13,661 nt of DNA from an uncultured Clostridia bacterium (GTDB lineage Bacteria; Bacillota; Clostridia; Lachnospirales; CAG-274): the NCBI GenBank assembly GCA_947629215.1, contig CANRCU010000032.1:1-13661 (forward strand), written 5' to 3'. The position numbers and the translations under genes are program-made. Below are positions 5,927 to 13,661 of this stretch, in pieces. Position 1 is the first letter of the stretch, and each line of letters begins with the position of its first letter. The notes below the pieces were generated by a model that saw only the letters and a list, made by a program, of their open reading frames with translations, searched no databases and was not told the DNA's origin.

Positions 5927-6694
5927 GTGGATCCTATCACGAGAGTATTGCTGTTGTGCGGGGTAGTTGCAGCGGCGTTTATTTCTGTTATTTTAAAGGG
6001 AAACGGAACAAACAAAGGCTCTAATCGCCATAAAGACGATATGGAAGAGATAGAAAGAGCGAACAAGCGTCTTAACAGCATAGGCGTTGCAGGTCTTCTC
6101 ACAAGGGAGGAACTTGAGGACGAGGCAAATTATAACGCGAAATATGCCGATAATAAGTATATACAAAACAATTCAAAACTTATAGAAAAAGAACTATGTG
6201 TATTAACACCGTCGTTTTCGGCGGGTAATTTTATGGATCTTGCAAAAGAGCTGTTCGGAAAGCTCGTCAAAGAAAAAAATACGGCGGCGCTTGGGAATAT
6301 AGTCGACGAAAATGTCGATATTTCGCAGCTGCCCGAGAGCATAAAAAATTACGCCGTTTGTTTTATGCACAATTATATAGTCGAAAACGGATACGAACAC
6401 GTAAAAGCCATGATGTCGATAAACGACGGCGGTGAAGATGAAAGATATTTCGTTACTTTTACAAGAAAAAGCCCGGCTATAAGCGTCAGCAAGGGTGAGC
6501 CTATCTCGATACACTGCCCGAACTGCGGCGGTAATATAACTTTTGTTGCAAAGCATATGCTGACTGAGTGTCCGTATTGCAATAATTTGGTCACATTTGC
6601 GGAATATGACTGGATATTGTCCAAAGTAGAGCATATTACGGGGGAAACCGTCATATCCAACAGGGCGGTCATAAAAAAAGACAGTGTTTATTAA
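5927..6694 (+). CDS. membrane-anchored Tim44-like zinc-ribbon protein
   Basis: A 255-residue protein if translation starts at GTG 5927, which has AAGGGGG (5913-5919) seven bases upstream. A longer frame from ATG 5894 begins inside the efp terminator hairpin without a ribosome binding site and is unlikely. Residues 4-23 are one membrane helix (ITRVLLLCGVVAAAFISVIL). The body, roughly residues 92-190, resembles Tim44-like domains (LTPSFSAGNFMDLAKELFGKL), which in mitochondria belong to the protein import motor. In bacteria they occur in poorly understood membrane-associated proteins. A C-terminal zinc ribbon has two cysteine pairs, CPNC (197-200) and CPYC (215-218), followed by FAEYDWILSKVEHI, an ending I associate with this group. 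The M13 peptidase gene follows 11 bases later, so the two are probably cotranscribed. The Tim44 assignment is from memory of the family and is moderately sure. Confidence 0.75.
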   Translation: MDPITRVLLLCGVVAAAFISVILKGNGTNKGSNRHKDDMEEIERANKRLNSIGVAGLLTREELEDEANYNAKYADNKYIQNNSKLIEKELCVLTPSFSAGNFMDLAKELFGKLVKEKNTAALGNIVDENVDISQLPESIKNYAVCFMHNYIVENGYEHVKAMMSINDGGEDERYFVTFTRKSPAISVSKGEPISIHCPNCGGNITFVAKHMLTECPYCNNLVTFAEYDWILSKVEHITGETVISNRAVIKKDSVY

Positions 6695-6705
6695 AGGAGC
6701 AGCCG

Positions 6706-9015
6706 ATGAAAAGTAGATTTGCCGTTTTATTCGGTTTTATTCTGTCGCTTAGCCTGCAAATAACGGTGTTTGGCGGTGACGATCTTTCTAAAGGCGAGAT
6801 ATTGCGCATATTGATGCAGACAGCGCCCGACTATACCTCATATATAAGTGAAGAGGATATTGTAAGCGGCTATAACGACGGCGACTTCAGGGACGAAAAA
6901 CTTGCCGACGATGTGGAGATGCTCGTTATGCTGAGCCGTGCATTCCCGTCTATGGAAAGCCCGAAAGGCAATAATTATATAACTTTGCCGCAAAAAGCGG
7001 TCTTTGGCGAGCTGCCCGAATGGGCGCAAAAGCATTTTGAATATCTTAACAGCCGCGGTATCTTATCTTCCGAGCTTGAATTGGACGACAGCGTTACCAT
7101 GGATGAGCTGAATATGTATCTTAAACGTATATGGCGCTATTACGGCGGAGATATAAAAGACGATTTTTACATGAGCGCAAATCGGGAGTTTTTTTTCGGA
7201 GCGGATACGGAAGTCGATATGTACAATAACGCTTTTTCGGATGCTGCGCATAATTGTACGCGCAGGGTAGGGGAGATAATAAAAGAAACAGTCGAAAAGG
7301 ACGAACCGACCGAAAAAGAGCAGAAAATAAAAAATCTTTATCTGTCTGCGCTGAAAATGCAGAGCGACGGAGGAGATATTTCGCCGCTGAAACCTTATTT
7401 TGATATAATAGACGGGGTCATTACGCCGGGCAAGCTTTCGGATGCGATGATAAAGTGTAACAAGGGGCTTTATCTTTCGGGACTGATGAATTTTGATATT
7501 ACGGTCGATGCAATGGATCCCGACAGATATTTACCGGTGCTTTCGATAACTCAGCCGCCGTTTGAATACGAACAGTATCAGAACGACAAGTACAGGGATG
7601 TGTATATAGATTATATATCCGGGTTGCTTGAAATGGCGGGGGAAAGCAGTGAAGCTGCCGCAAAAGATGCGTCTGTCGTATACGAAACAGGTAAGAAGGT
7701 GTCGCCGCATTGCCTTAAAAGCTATGAGGCGCAAACACTTGAAAAAACGTATAATTTAATGACATTGGCTGAGCTTGGCGAATGGTTTGATTATATCGAT
7801 CTTAAAGCGCTTGCAAAAAGCGACGGTCTTGAACTTGACGATAACGATGTTGTGCTTGTCAGAGATCCCGGGCTTACATACAATATGGCTATGGTCTGGA
7901 AGACAGAGCTTGGCGCAGCAAAAGCCCAGGCTAAAATCAATTTGCTGATAGAATACGGCAAAACGCTTTCGCCAGAATGTATAGAGGCGGGCGACAAATA
8001 CGCTGCGGCTGTTTCGGGGCTGCCGTATACGCCGCTTACGGCGAAAGACAGAGCCGTTTCAATAACAAAAGAACACATGGCGGATTATCTGAGCGAGATA
8101 TACTGTGAAAAATACATTACAAACGAGGATAAGGCATATGCGGAGGAAATGGTCGGCAAGCTGAAAGATGTTTACCGCGAAAAAATAAACGGCTGCGACT
8201 GGTTGAGCAAAAGCACAAAGGTAAAAGCCATAGGCAAATTGAATGCGATGACCGTGAAGGTGGGTTATGAGCCGGATAAAAACGATTTTATCAAAAATGC
8301 CGATATAGGCGCAGACAGCCTTTTTGACAATGTGCTTGAGATAATGAAAGAATATACAAAGTATAAGGGTATTGCTTACAACAAGCCCGTAGACCGTTCT
8401 GTATGGCAGACAGCGGCTTATGAGGCAAATGCGTTTTATATGCCGACAAGGAATGAGATAGTGCTGCCTGCCGGGATATTGCAGGCGCCGTTTTATTCGC
8501 CCGAGGCGGATATAGAAGAAAATATGGCAGGTATAGGCATGATAACGGCGCACGAAATGTGTCATGCTTTTGATTCGAGTGGCGCTAATTTTGACAAAAA
8601 GGGTGCTTACAAAAATTGGTGGACGGAAGAGGACAGAAAAAATTTTGCAAAGAAATGCAGCGATATAGCCGTCTTTTATGACGGTGAAGAATGTGTTACC
8701 GATATAAAGACAAACGGACGGATCACGCTTGGCGAAAATATTGCCGATTTGGGCGCGGCTGTCTGTGCATCGGAAGCGCTTGAAAAATATAAAAATGCCG
8801 ATATGAAAAAATTTTATCTTACATATGCAAGAACATGGGCTGAAATATCTTCAAGGGATTTTATGATATATGCCAATATGATGGACGAACATCCAAGGGC
8901 TAATGTCAGGGTAAACCTGTGCCTTGCGAATTGTGATAAATTTGTTGAAACTTTTGATATAAAAGAGGGCGACGGTATGTATATACCCAAAGAAAAAAGA
9001 GTGGGGCTGTGGTAA
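6706..9015 (+). CDS. M13 family (neprilysin/PepO-like) zinc metallopeptidase with SLH-like N-terminus
   Basis: A 769-residue exported peptidase. AAAGGAG (6693-6699) lies six bases before the ATG. Residues 1-23 are a signal peptide. Residues about 24-145 resemble two degenerate SLH repeats (EEDIVSGYNDGDFRDEKL, and WAQKHFEYLNSRGILS), which would hold the enzyme in the cell wall. The catalytic domain has the M13 landmarks: NAFYMPTRNEIVLPAGIL (575-592), the zinc motif HEMCH (His616, Glu617, His620), the third ligand in GENIADLG (Glu677, with Asp681 supporting) and DEHPRANVRVN (727-737). M13 enzymes cleave short peptides outside the membrane. The length is larger than PepO (about 630 residues) because of the N-terminal repeats. 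All key catalytic residues are present, so it should be active. The peptide substrate is unknown. Confidence 0.92.
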   Translation: MKSRFAVLFGFILSLSLQITVFGGDDLSKGEILRILMQTAPDYTSYISEEDIVSGYNDGDFRDEKLADDVEMLVMLSRAFPSMESPKGNNYITLPQKAVFGELPEWAQKHFEYLNSRGILSSELELDDSVTMDELNMYLKRIWRYYGGDIKDDFYMSANREFFFGADTEVDMYNNAFSDAAHNCTRRVGEIIKETVEKDEPTEKEQKIKNLYLSALKMQSDGGDISPLKPYFDIIDGVITPGKLSDAMIKCNKGLYLSGLMNFDITVDAMDPDRYLPVLSITQPPFEYEQYQNDKYRDVYIDYISGLLEMAGESSEAAAKDASVVYETGKKVSPHCLKSYEAQTLEKTYNLMTLAELGEWFDYIDLKALAKSDGLELDDNDVVLVRDPGLTYNMAMVWKTELGAAKAQAKINLLIEYGKTLSPECIEAGDKYAAAVSGLPYTPLTAKDRAVSITKEHMADYLSEIYCEKYITNEDKAYAEEMVGKLKDVYREKINGCDWLSKSTKVKAIGKLNAMTVKVGYEPDKNDFIKNADIGADSLFDNVLEIMKEYTKYKGIAYNKPVDRSVWQTAAYEANAFYMPTRNEIVLPAGILQAPFYSPEADIEENMAGIGMITAHEMCHAFDSSGANFDKKGAYKNWWTEEDRKNFAKKCSDIAVFYDGEECVTDIKTNGRITLGENIADLGAAVCASEALEKYKNADMKKFYLTYARTWAEISSRDFMIYANMMDEHPRANVRVNLCLANCDKFVETFDIKEGDGMYIPKEKRVGLW

Positions 9016-9019
9016 AACA

Positions 9020-9068
9020 AGGCTCTTTGTCAAAAACACACTATTTGACAAAGAGCCTGAAAATTTTT
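9020..9068. terminator. bidirectional intrinsic terminator between convergent genes
   Basis: AGGCTCTTTGTCAAA (9020-9034) and TTTGACAAAGAGCCT (9044-9058) form a perfect 15-bp stem with a nine-base loop. TTTTT follows at 9064-9068 on the + strand. On the - strand the stem is followed by TTGTTTTA. It lies between the M13 peptidase gene (+) and the thioesterase gene (-), so it can end transcription from both sides. Confidence 0.88.
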
Positions 9069-9082
9069 GGTGAGGTTTACCG

Positions 9083-9574
9083 TCAATACCCTTCCGAACG
9101 CCTTTTTTTACGTATCTGTATGCGTTTTATCGCGCCATCCCACTCGGCTTTTTCGGTAATGCTTTCGGGGCGTACAGTGAAGCCGACTTCGATGGGAGTT
9201 CCGTTTTCGTCTATGCATACCTCCGTAAAATACGCGCGGTTTATCACATGGCGCATACCGGTTTTTATATCTTCGGAATATACGTCGACACGTACTTCCA
9301 TTGAAGTTCTGCCGACGTATGTTATTTTAGCCTGCAATACTATCAGTTCGCCGACGCCTGCGCCTTTTTTGAACTGAAGATCGTCGACAGCCGCCGTGGT
9401 TATAAGGCTGCCGCTGTGACGCATGGCGCAGATGCCTGCCGTTTCGTCCATCCATTGCATGAGTTTGCCGCCGAAAAGGCGTGAACCGCCGTTTATATCC
9501 TCGTGTTTGACAATGTGCATACACTCGGTCACAGAGTCCGATATGCTTTTTATTTTTCTGTTGTCGTTATCCAT
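9083..9574 (-). CDS. acyl-CoA thioesterase, hotdog fold (YkhA/BACH-like)
   Basis: A 163-residue protein of the acyl-CoA hydrolase type, which cleaves acyl-CoA to free acid and CoA in the cytosol. The signature segment is NGGSRLFGGKLMQWMDETAG (28-47), which contains the Asn28 and Asp43 positions used by these enzymes. TTAAVDDLQFKKGAGVGE follows (59-76), then VGRTSMEVRVDVYSED. The C-terminus is basic (IRKKRRSEGY). It is the last gene of the - strand operon, with its ATG two bases after the amidohydrolase stop, so translation is probably coupled; there is no strong ribosome binding site of its own. Sharing an operon with an aryl-CoA ligase and IorAB, it may act on an arylacetyl-CoA, but hotdog enzymes vary widely in substrate and the sequence does not show which one. 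Confidence 0.9.
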   Translation of the reverse strand: MDNDNRKIKSISDSVTECMHIVKHEDINGGSRLFGGKLMQWMDETAGICAMRHSGSLITTAAVDDLQFKKGAGVGELIVLQAKITYVGRTSMEVRVDVYSEDIKTGMRHVINRAYFTEVCIDENGTPIEVGFTVRPESITEKAEWDGAIKRIQIRKKRRSEGY

Positions 9575-9576
9575 TT

Positions 9577-10374
9577 TTATATACCCAAAAGTTTTTTTGC
9601 ATTTTCGCCTAATACGGCATCTCTGACTTTTTTGTCGGGCAAAAGCGCCTCAGCCCTTTTTACATAGTCGTCCTGCGCGCTCCAAGGGCTGTCTGTTGCA
9701 AAAAGTATCCTGTCAAAACCGTGCTTTTGCACTATATGCTCAAATTGTTCTTTTTGCATATATTCAAAGCTGAACGCAGTGTCAAGCCATACGTTTTGAC
9801 CGCAAAGCAGCCTTTCGACATCATCCCATTGTTTCCAGCCGCCCATATGCGCAAGCACAAGTTTTTCGGGGTGTATCTCGTCTATAACGGCGCGCATTTT
9901 TTGGGGTGGACAATGCACGGGGTCGGGGTAGCCTATATCCATGCCAGCGTGTACCGCAATAATGAGTCCAAGCGCAGATGCCTCGTAAATAACACGCTTG
10001 CAGGCAATATCGTCTATAAATATCTCCTGATAATCGGGGTGCAGCTTTATGCCTTTAAGCCCCATATTTTTTATTTGACGAAGTTCTTCTTTATAATTTT
10101 CACTTTCGGGGTGCAGACCGCCAAAAGATATTATTTTTCCGTCAAACTTTTCGTTTACCTCGCAGGCAAAACGGTTTATGGAGGCAAACTGGCTTGGTTT
10201 TGTTGCAACGGGCAGCACAACGGAAAGCTTTACGCCGCTTTTTTGCATACTTTCGTAAAGCCCCGTGACCGTGCCGTCCGTTTTGTTTTTTATACCGCTT
10301 TTCGCCGATAAAAATTCTATGGTCTTATGCGCTATTTTATCGGGAAAAATATGTGTGTGAAAATCTATTGTCAT
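9577..10374 (-). CDS. metal-dependent amidohydrolase, amidohydrolase-2 family
   Basis: A 265-residue TIM-barrel hydrolase of the amidohydrolase superfamily, in the group that includes ACMS decarboxylase-like and related enzymes. Metal and catalytic residues are in place: His6 and His8 in DFHTHIFPD, KLHPDY (110-115), His142 in AVHAGMD, His176 in LAHMGG and Asp228 in FATDSPW. The start is fixed by the metal-binding motif only a few residues in. The ATG lies five bases after the ligase stop and has no clear ribosome binding site, so it probably depends on coupling with the ligase gene. Family members hydrolyse or decarboxylate cyclic and aromatic acids. Being among aromatic-acid genes suggests such a substrate, but nothing in the protein identifies it. 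Confidence 0.85.
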   Translation of the reverse strand: MTIDFHTHIFPDKIAHKTIEFLSAKSGIKNKTDGTVTGLYESMQKSGVKLSVVLPVATKPSQFASINRFACEVNEKFDGKIISFGGLHPESENYKEELRQIKNMGLKGIKLHPDYQEIFIDDIACKRVIYEASALGLIIAVHAGMDIGYPDPVHCPPQKMRAVIDEIHPEKLVLAHMGGWKQWDDVERLLCGQNVWLDTAFSFEYMQKEQFEHIVQKHGFDRILFATDSPWSAQDDYVKRAEALLPDKKVRDAVLGENAKKLLGI

Positions 10375-10379
10375 AATTT

Positions 10380-11699
10380 TTATTTTAAGGTATTTTCTTC
10401 AAAAAGGTTACGTTTATCTATTATCCTGACTGCCTTGCCCTCGCTTCTCGGTATGGACTTAGGCTCTACAAGCCGCACTTTCACGGCGATACCGAGCATA
10501 GACCTGAGTTTGGAAACGAGCAGGCTCTCTCTTGCGACCTTATCTTCAATATCCTTTGGCGGATTTTCGGGCAGCCACTCCACATCGCAGGCGATGGTGT
10601 CGGAATTGTTCTTTCTGTCGACAACAAGCTGGTAATTTGCTTCGTAACCGTTGTTAAGCAGTACTGTTTCGATTTGTGACGGGAATACATTTACGCCCTT
10701 TACGACCATCATATCGTCGCTTCTGCCTAAAGGTTTGCTCATTCTGATATGAGTTCTTCCACACGAGCATTTTTTGCGTGAAAGCACACAAATATCCCTT
10801 GTTCTGTATCTGAGCAGAGGGAAAGCCTTTTTGGTTATGCAGGTAAAGACAAGCTCGCCTTTAGAGCCTTCGGGCAGAACTTCACCCGTTTTCGGGTCAA
10901 TAACTTCGGCTATAAAGTGGTCTTCGTTTATGTGCATACCGTTTTGTTCGCTGCACTCAAACGAAACGCCGGGGCCGCTTATTTCGGTCAGTCCGTAGAT
11001 GTCATAAGCCTTTATGCCCAAAGATTTTTCTATACCGCGGCGCATTTCCTCAGTCCATGCTTCCGCACCGAAAATACCCGCTTTGAGCTTGATTTGATCT
11101 TTTACGCCCTTTTCGTTTATGCTTTCGCCAAGATAAGCCGCATAAGAAGGCGTACAGCAAAGTATGGTAGAACCGAGGTCTGTCATAAACTGTATCTGTC
11201 TGTCCGTATTGCCCGACGACATCGGCAGTGTGAGCGAACCGACCATATGCGAACCGCCGTTAAGACCCGGACCGCCCGTAAACAGACCGTAACCGTAGCT
11301 TACGTGTACAACGTCATCCTTTGTGCCGCCGGCAGCCACGATAGCTCTTGCGCAGCAGGTATCCCAGATAAGTATATCTTCCATTGTGTAAAAGGCTACC
11401 ACGCGTCTGCCCGTCGTTCCGCTTGTGGATTGTATTCTTACACAATCTTTGAGCGGTACGGCAAGAAAACCGTAGGGATATTGGTCGCGAAGGTCGTCTT
11501 TTGTTATGAACGGAAGTTTATGCAGGTCCTCTATGCCCTTTATGTCCTCGGGCTTTACGCCTGCCTCGTCCATTCTTTTTCTGTAAAATTCAACATTTGC
11601 ATAAACGTGCTTGACCTGTTCTGCAAGTCTTTCGCTTTGCAGTTTTTTGATCTCTTCAACGGGCATTGTTTCGATAGCGGGGTCAAAATAATTACTCAT
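10380..11699 (-). CDS. paaK: phenylacetate-CoA ligase (AMP-forming)
   Basis: A 439-residue ANL-superfamily adenylating enzyme of the usual phenylacetate-CoA ligase length. It joins phenylacetate or a related aryl acid to CoA using ATP, through an acyl-AMP. Visible motifs are the P-loop STSGTTGRR (91-99), YGLTE (235-239), RTRD (299-302) and the C-terminal lysine loop SIPRSEGK with Lys422. A CSCGRTH segment (311-317) is also typical. GAGGAG lies nine bases before the ATG. The gene follows iorB after 17 bases, a pairing seen widely in anaerobes that handle aromatic amino acids. The reaction may run toward CoA ester formation from arylacetates, or toward free acid when IorAB makes arylacetyl-CoA. 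Indoleacetate or hydroxyphenylacetate are possible alternative substrates. Confidence 0.95.
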   Translation of the reverse strand: MSNYFDPAIETMPVEEIKKLQSERLAEQVKHVYANVEFYRKRMDEAGVKPEDIKGIEDLHKLPFITKDDLRDQYPYGFLAVPLKDCVRIQSTSGTTGRRVVAFYTMEDILIWDTCCARAIVAAGGTKDDVVHVSYGYGLFTGGPGLNGGSHMVGSLTLPMSSGNTDRQIQFMTDLGSTILCCTPSYAAYLGESINEKGVKDQIKLKAGIFGAEAWTEEMRRGIEKSLGIKAYDIYGLTEISGPGVSFECSEQNGMHINEDHFIAEVIDPKTGEVLPEGSKGELVFTCITKKAFPLLRYRTRDICVLSRKKCSCGRTHIRMSKPLGRSDDMMVVKGVNVFPSQIETVLLNNGYEANYQLVVDRKNNSDTIACDVEWLPENPPKDIEDKVARESLLVSKLRSMLGIAVKVRLVEPKSIPRSEGKAVRIIDKRNLFEENTLK

Positions 11700-11716
11700 A
11701 AGTTTGTTCTCCTCTG

Positions 11717-12289
11717 TTAAGAATTTCTGCCAAGATAAAAGGCTTTTTTGTTAAGTTCAAGAAATTTCGGGGGTACACATGCTTCTATCGAGGTCAGCCA
11801 CTCCTCCTCGCTTATATCTTTAAAATATTTTGAAAAGCATCCCATAAGCGCAATGTTTGCCGCTTTTGCCGAGCCTGCGTTTTCAGCCATTTCCAATGCG
11901 TTTATGGCACTGACGTCAGCCCCGGCGGCTTTCATTTTATCTTTGAGTTCTTCGGGATATTCGGCTGCGCCCGTTATAACGGGCATGGGGTCGATCTCCT
12001 GGTCGTTGACTATGATCTTGCCGTTCTTTTTAAGATAAGGCAGATAACGCGCAGCTTCAAGCACCTCAAAAGAAATGATGAAGTCCGCCTCGCCCTTGTC
12101 TATAACGGGCGAATAAACTTTATCGCCGAAACGCACATATGTGACCACACTTCCGCCGCGCTGGCTCATACCGTGTACTTCCGATACCTTTACATCATAT
12201 CCTTTTGTCATGACAACATGACCCAAAAGCTTGCTTGCAAGCAGCGAACCCTGTCCGCCGACACCTACGATCATTACATTTGTTGTCAT
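11717..12289 (-). CDS. iorB: indolepyruvate:ferredoxin oxidoreductase, beta subunit
   Basis: A 190-residue gamma-type domain of the 2-oxoacid:ferredoxin oxidoreductase family. It has the nucleotide-binding-like GVGGQGSLLASKLLG near the N-terminus (9-23) and the family motif SEVHGMSQRGGSV (36-48). The protein pairs with IorA to convert aryl-2-oxoacids (indolepyruvate, phenylpyruvate, hydroxyphenylpyruvate) with CoA into arylacetyl-CoA, CO2 and reduced ferredoxin. Its ATG overlaps the iorA stop (ATGA, 12286-12289). GGAGGG just upstream, inside the end of iorA, is the ribosome binding site, so the two subunits are translated together. The length is normal for IorB. Confidence 0.97.
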   Translation of the reverse strand: MTTNVMIVGVGGQGSLLASKLLGHVVMTKGYDVKVSEVHGMSQRGGSVVTYVRFGDKVYSPVIDKGEADFIISFEVLEAARYLPYLKKNGKIIVNDQEIDPMPVITGAAEYPEELKDKMKAAGADVSAINALEMAENAGSAKAANIALMGCFSKYFKDISEEEWLTSIEACVPPKFLELNKKAFYLGRNS

Positions 12290-13661
12290 TGTTCTCCCTC
12301 CTTCAAAGCGTCAAATTTGCAAAGCTGTTTGCATACGCCGCAGCCGACACACAGTGTGTTGTCAATGTGTGCTTTGCCGTTTTTAAAGCTGATAGCGGGA
12401 CAACCTATCTTCATACAAGCGTGGCAGCTCTTGCATTTTTCGACATCTACACTGAAAGGCGGTCTATGTTTTACGTATTTGAGCAGGGCACAGGGGCGTC
12501 TGCTTATTATTACAGATGGCTCGTCCGATGCAAGCTCTTCTTTTACAACTCTCTCGGTTTCTTCAAGGTCATAGGGGTCGACGACCTTTACACGGTCAAA
12601 GCCCATTGCGCGGCAGAGAGCCTCAAGGTCTATTTTTCCCGCGGGGTCGCCCTTTATATTGTAGCCTGTTGTCGGGTTTTGCTGATGACCGGTCATGCCT
12701 GTTATCGAATTATCAAGGATTATGACGGTCGAATTGCTTTGGTTATATGCAATATTTGCAAGACCCGTCATGCCCGAATGCATAAAAGTGGAATCGCCGA
12801 TAACACAGACGGTGTTTTTCTTGCTTTCCGAGCCGAGAGCCTTGTTAAAACCGTGCAGAGCGCTAACCGACGCGCCCATGCAAAGCGTCATATCAACGGC
12901 GCTGAGCGGAGCGACCGCGCCAAGGGTGTAACAGCCTATATCGCCAAGCACATTCAGCTTGTTTTTTGAAAGTGTGTAGAAAAGACCTCTGTGCGGACAG
13001 CCCGCGCACATAACGGGCGGCCTTACGGGCAGCCCCTCTATTGCCGAACAGGCGGACTTTTCGGGCATATCAAGCGCTTTTGCAATGAGTGACTGCGAAA
13101 ATTCGCCCGTTATCGGGAATATTTCCTTGCCCGTTACTTCAACACCAAGCCTGCGGCAGTGTTCTTCGATTATGGGGTCAAGTTCTTCTATAACGATGAC
13201 TTTGCCGACGCTTTTGGCAAAATTCTTGATTTTTTCGATAGGCAGGGGATTTATCATACCCAATTTCAAAACGGGATATTTATCGCCGAAAGCCTCTTTT
13301 GTATATTGATAACAGGTACTTGATGTGATTATACCTATGCTTTTGTCACTGCCGTCCTCTATTCTGTTAATAGGTGTTTCTTCGGCAAAACTTATCAGGT
13401 CAAGCGTTCTTTTCTCAACAACGGGGTGCCTTTTTATGGCGTTGCCCGGCATCATAACATATTTGGCTATATTTTTTTTATACGGTTTTGCGCTCGGTAA
13501 GAGCCTTTCGCCCGTGTCGACTATACTCTGAGAGTGTGCGACACGGGTACACATTTTTATGATGAACGGTGTGTCGTATTTTTCCGACAATTCGTATGCC
13601 GCTTTGGTAAATTCAAGCGTTTCGGCAGAGTCGGACGGTTCGAGCATCGGCACTTTTGCGG
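12286..13661 (-). CDS. iorA: indolepyruvate:ferredoxin oxidoreductase, alpha subunit (N-terminus beyond window)
   Basis: The visible 457 codons are the C-terminal three quarters of IorA, usually about 600 residues. The frame is open to the window edge, where it reads AKVPMLEPSDS, an internal family segment, so the real start lies beyond base 13661. Reading on: a transketolase-like domain, VMCAGCPHRG, the thiamine diphosphate site with GDIGCYTLG and GDSTFMHSGMTGLAN...LDNSITGMTGHQ, and a C-terminal ferredoxin domain. That domain has two cysteine clusters, CKSCHACMKIGCP and CVGCGVCKQLC, for two [4Fe-4S] clusters. The enzyme is oxygen-sensitive and cytosolic, and oxidatively decarboxylates arylpyruvates from transaminated aromatic amino acids. 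It can also run in reverse to make arylpyruvates from arylacetyl-CoA. All catalytic motifs in the visible part are intact. Confidence 0.97.
   Translation of the reverse strand, partial: AKVPMLEPSDSAETLEFTKAAYELSEKYDTPFIIKMCTRVAHSQSIVDTGERLLPSAKPYKKNIAKYVMMPGNAIKRHPVVEKRTLDLISFAEETPINRIEDGSDKSIGIITSSTCYQYTKEAFGDKYPVLKLGMINPLPIEKIKNFAKSVGKVIVIEELDPIIEEHCRRLGVEVTGKEIFPITGEFSQSLIAKALDMPEKSACSAIEGLPVRPPVMCAGCPHRGLFYTLSKNKLNVLGDIGCYTLGAVAPLSAVDMTLCMGASVSALHGFNKALGSESKKNTVCVIGDSTFMHSGMTGLANIAYNQSNSTVIILDNSITGMTGHQQNPTTGYNIKGDPAGKIDLEALCRAMGFDRVKVVDPYDLEETERVVKEELASDEPSVIISRRPCALLKYVKHRPPFSVDVEKCKSCHACMKIGCPAISFKNGKAHIDNTLCVGCGVCKQLCKFDALKEGEQ

Noticed and set aside
10917..11720. 267-codon open frame on the + strand opposite the CoA ligase gene
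   Set aside because: It is antisense to an intact, motif-rich gene in a tight operon, and its translation shows no recognisable domain.
12235..12969. 244-codon open frame on the + strand opposite iorA
   Set aside because: It is a shadow of iorA on the other strand and runs across the iorA/iorB junction.

Overview
The window looks like chromosome from an anaerobic Gram-positive member of the Clostridia, probably an Oscillospiraceae/Ruminococcus-like gut lineage. The reasons are strong AAGGAGG-type ribosome binding sites, an ECF-type vitamin transporter, dockerin and S-layer homology (SLH) surface proteins, and an oxygen-sensitive ferredoxin-dependent 2-oxoacid oxidoreductase. The species cannot be named from the sequence.

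Region 1 (1-5137, + strand) looks like a vitamin B12 uptake locus. The window opens inside an ABC ATPase of the ECF/cobalt type, joined in frame to the first part of an ECF S component (substrate-binding membrane subunit). The rest of the S component lies in another frame, so the gene is broken around position 920. A small protein of possible ribbon-helix-helix fold follows. A cobalamin riboswitch (1636-1857) begins right after its stop codon. Below the riboswitch are two secreted proteins, each with a DUF4430 (transcobalamin C-terminal-like) domain. One carries a dockerin; the other carries a PQQ-like beta-propeller and SLH repeats. The riboswitch, the S component and the transcobalamin-like domains together suggest that the proteins capture corrinoids at the cell surface and pass them to the transporter. 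This is the most interesting part of the window.

Region 2 (5138-9068, + strand) has a clear sigma-A-type promoter, a palindromic leader and efp (elongation factor P). A hairpin after efp separates it only partly from a membrane-anchored Tim44-like zinc-ribbon protein, which starts at GTG only about 25 bases beyond the hairpin. An exported M13 (neprilysin/PepO-like) zinc metallopeptidase with SLH-like N-terminal repeats follows. A 15-bp hairpin between the converging gene sets ends the region and probably terminates transcription from both sides.

Region 3 (9083-13661, - strand) is one tight operon, read right to left: iorA (cut by the window edge), iorB, a phenylacetate-CoA ligase, a metal-dependent amidohydrolase and a hotdog acyl-CoA thioesterase. 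IorAB interconverts arylpyruvates and arylacetyl-CoA, and the ligase interconverts arylacetyl-CoA and arylacetate. The set fits aromatic amino acid fermentation to arylacetates or, in reverse, arylacetate assimilation. The thioesterase could add an irreversible exit. The amidohydrolase's substrate is unknown.
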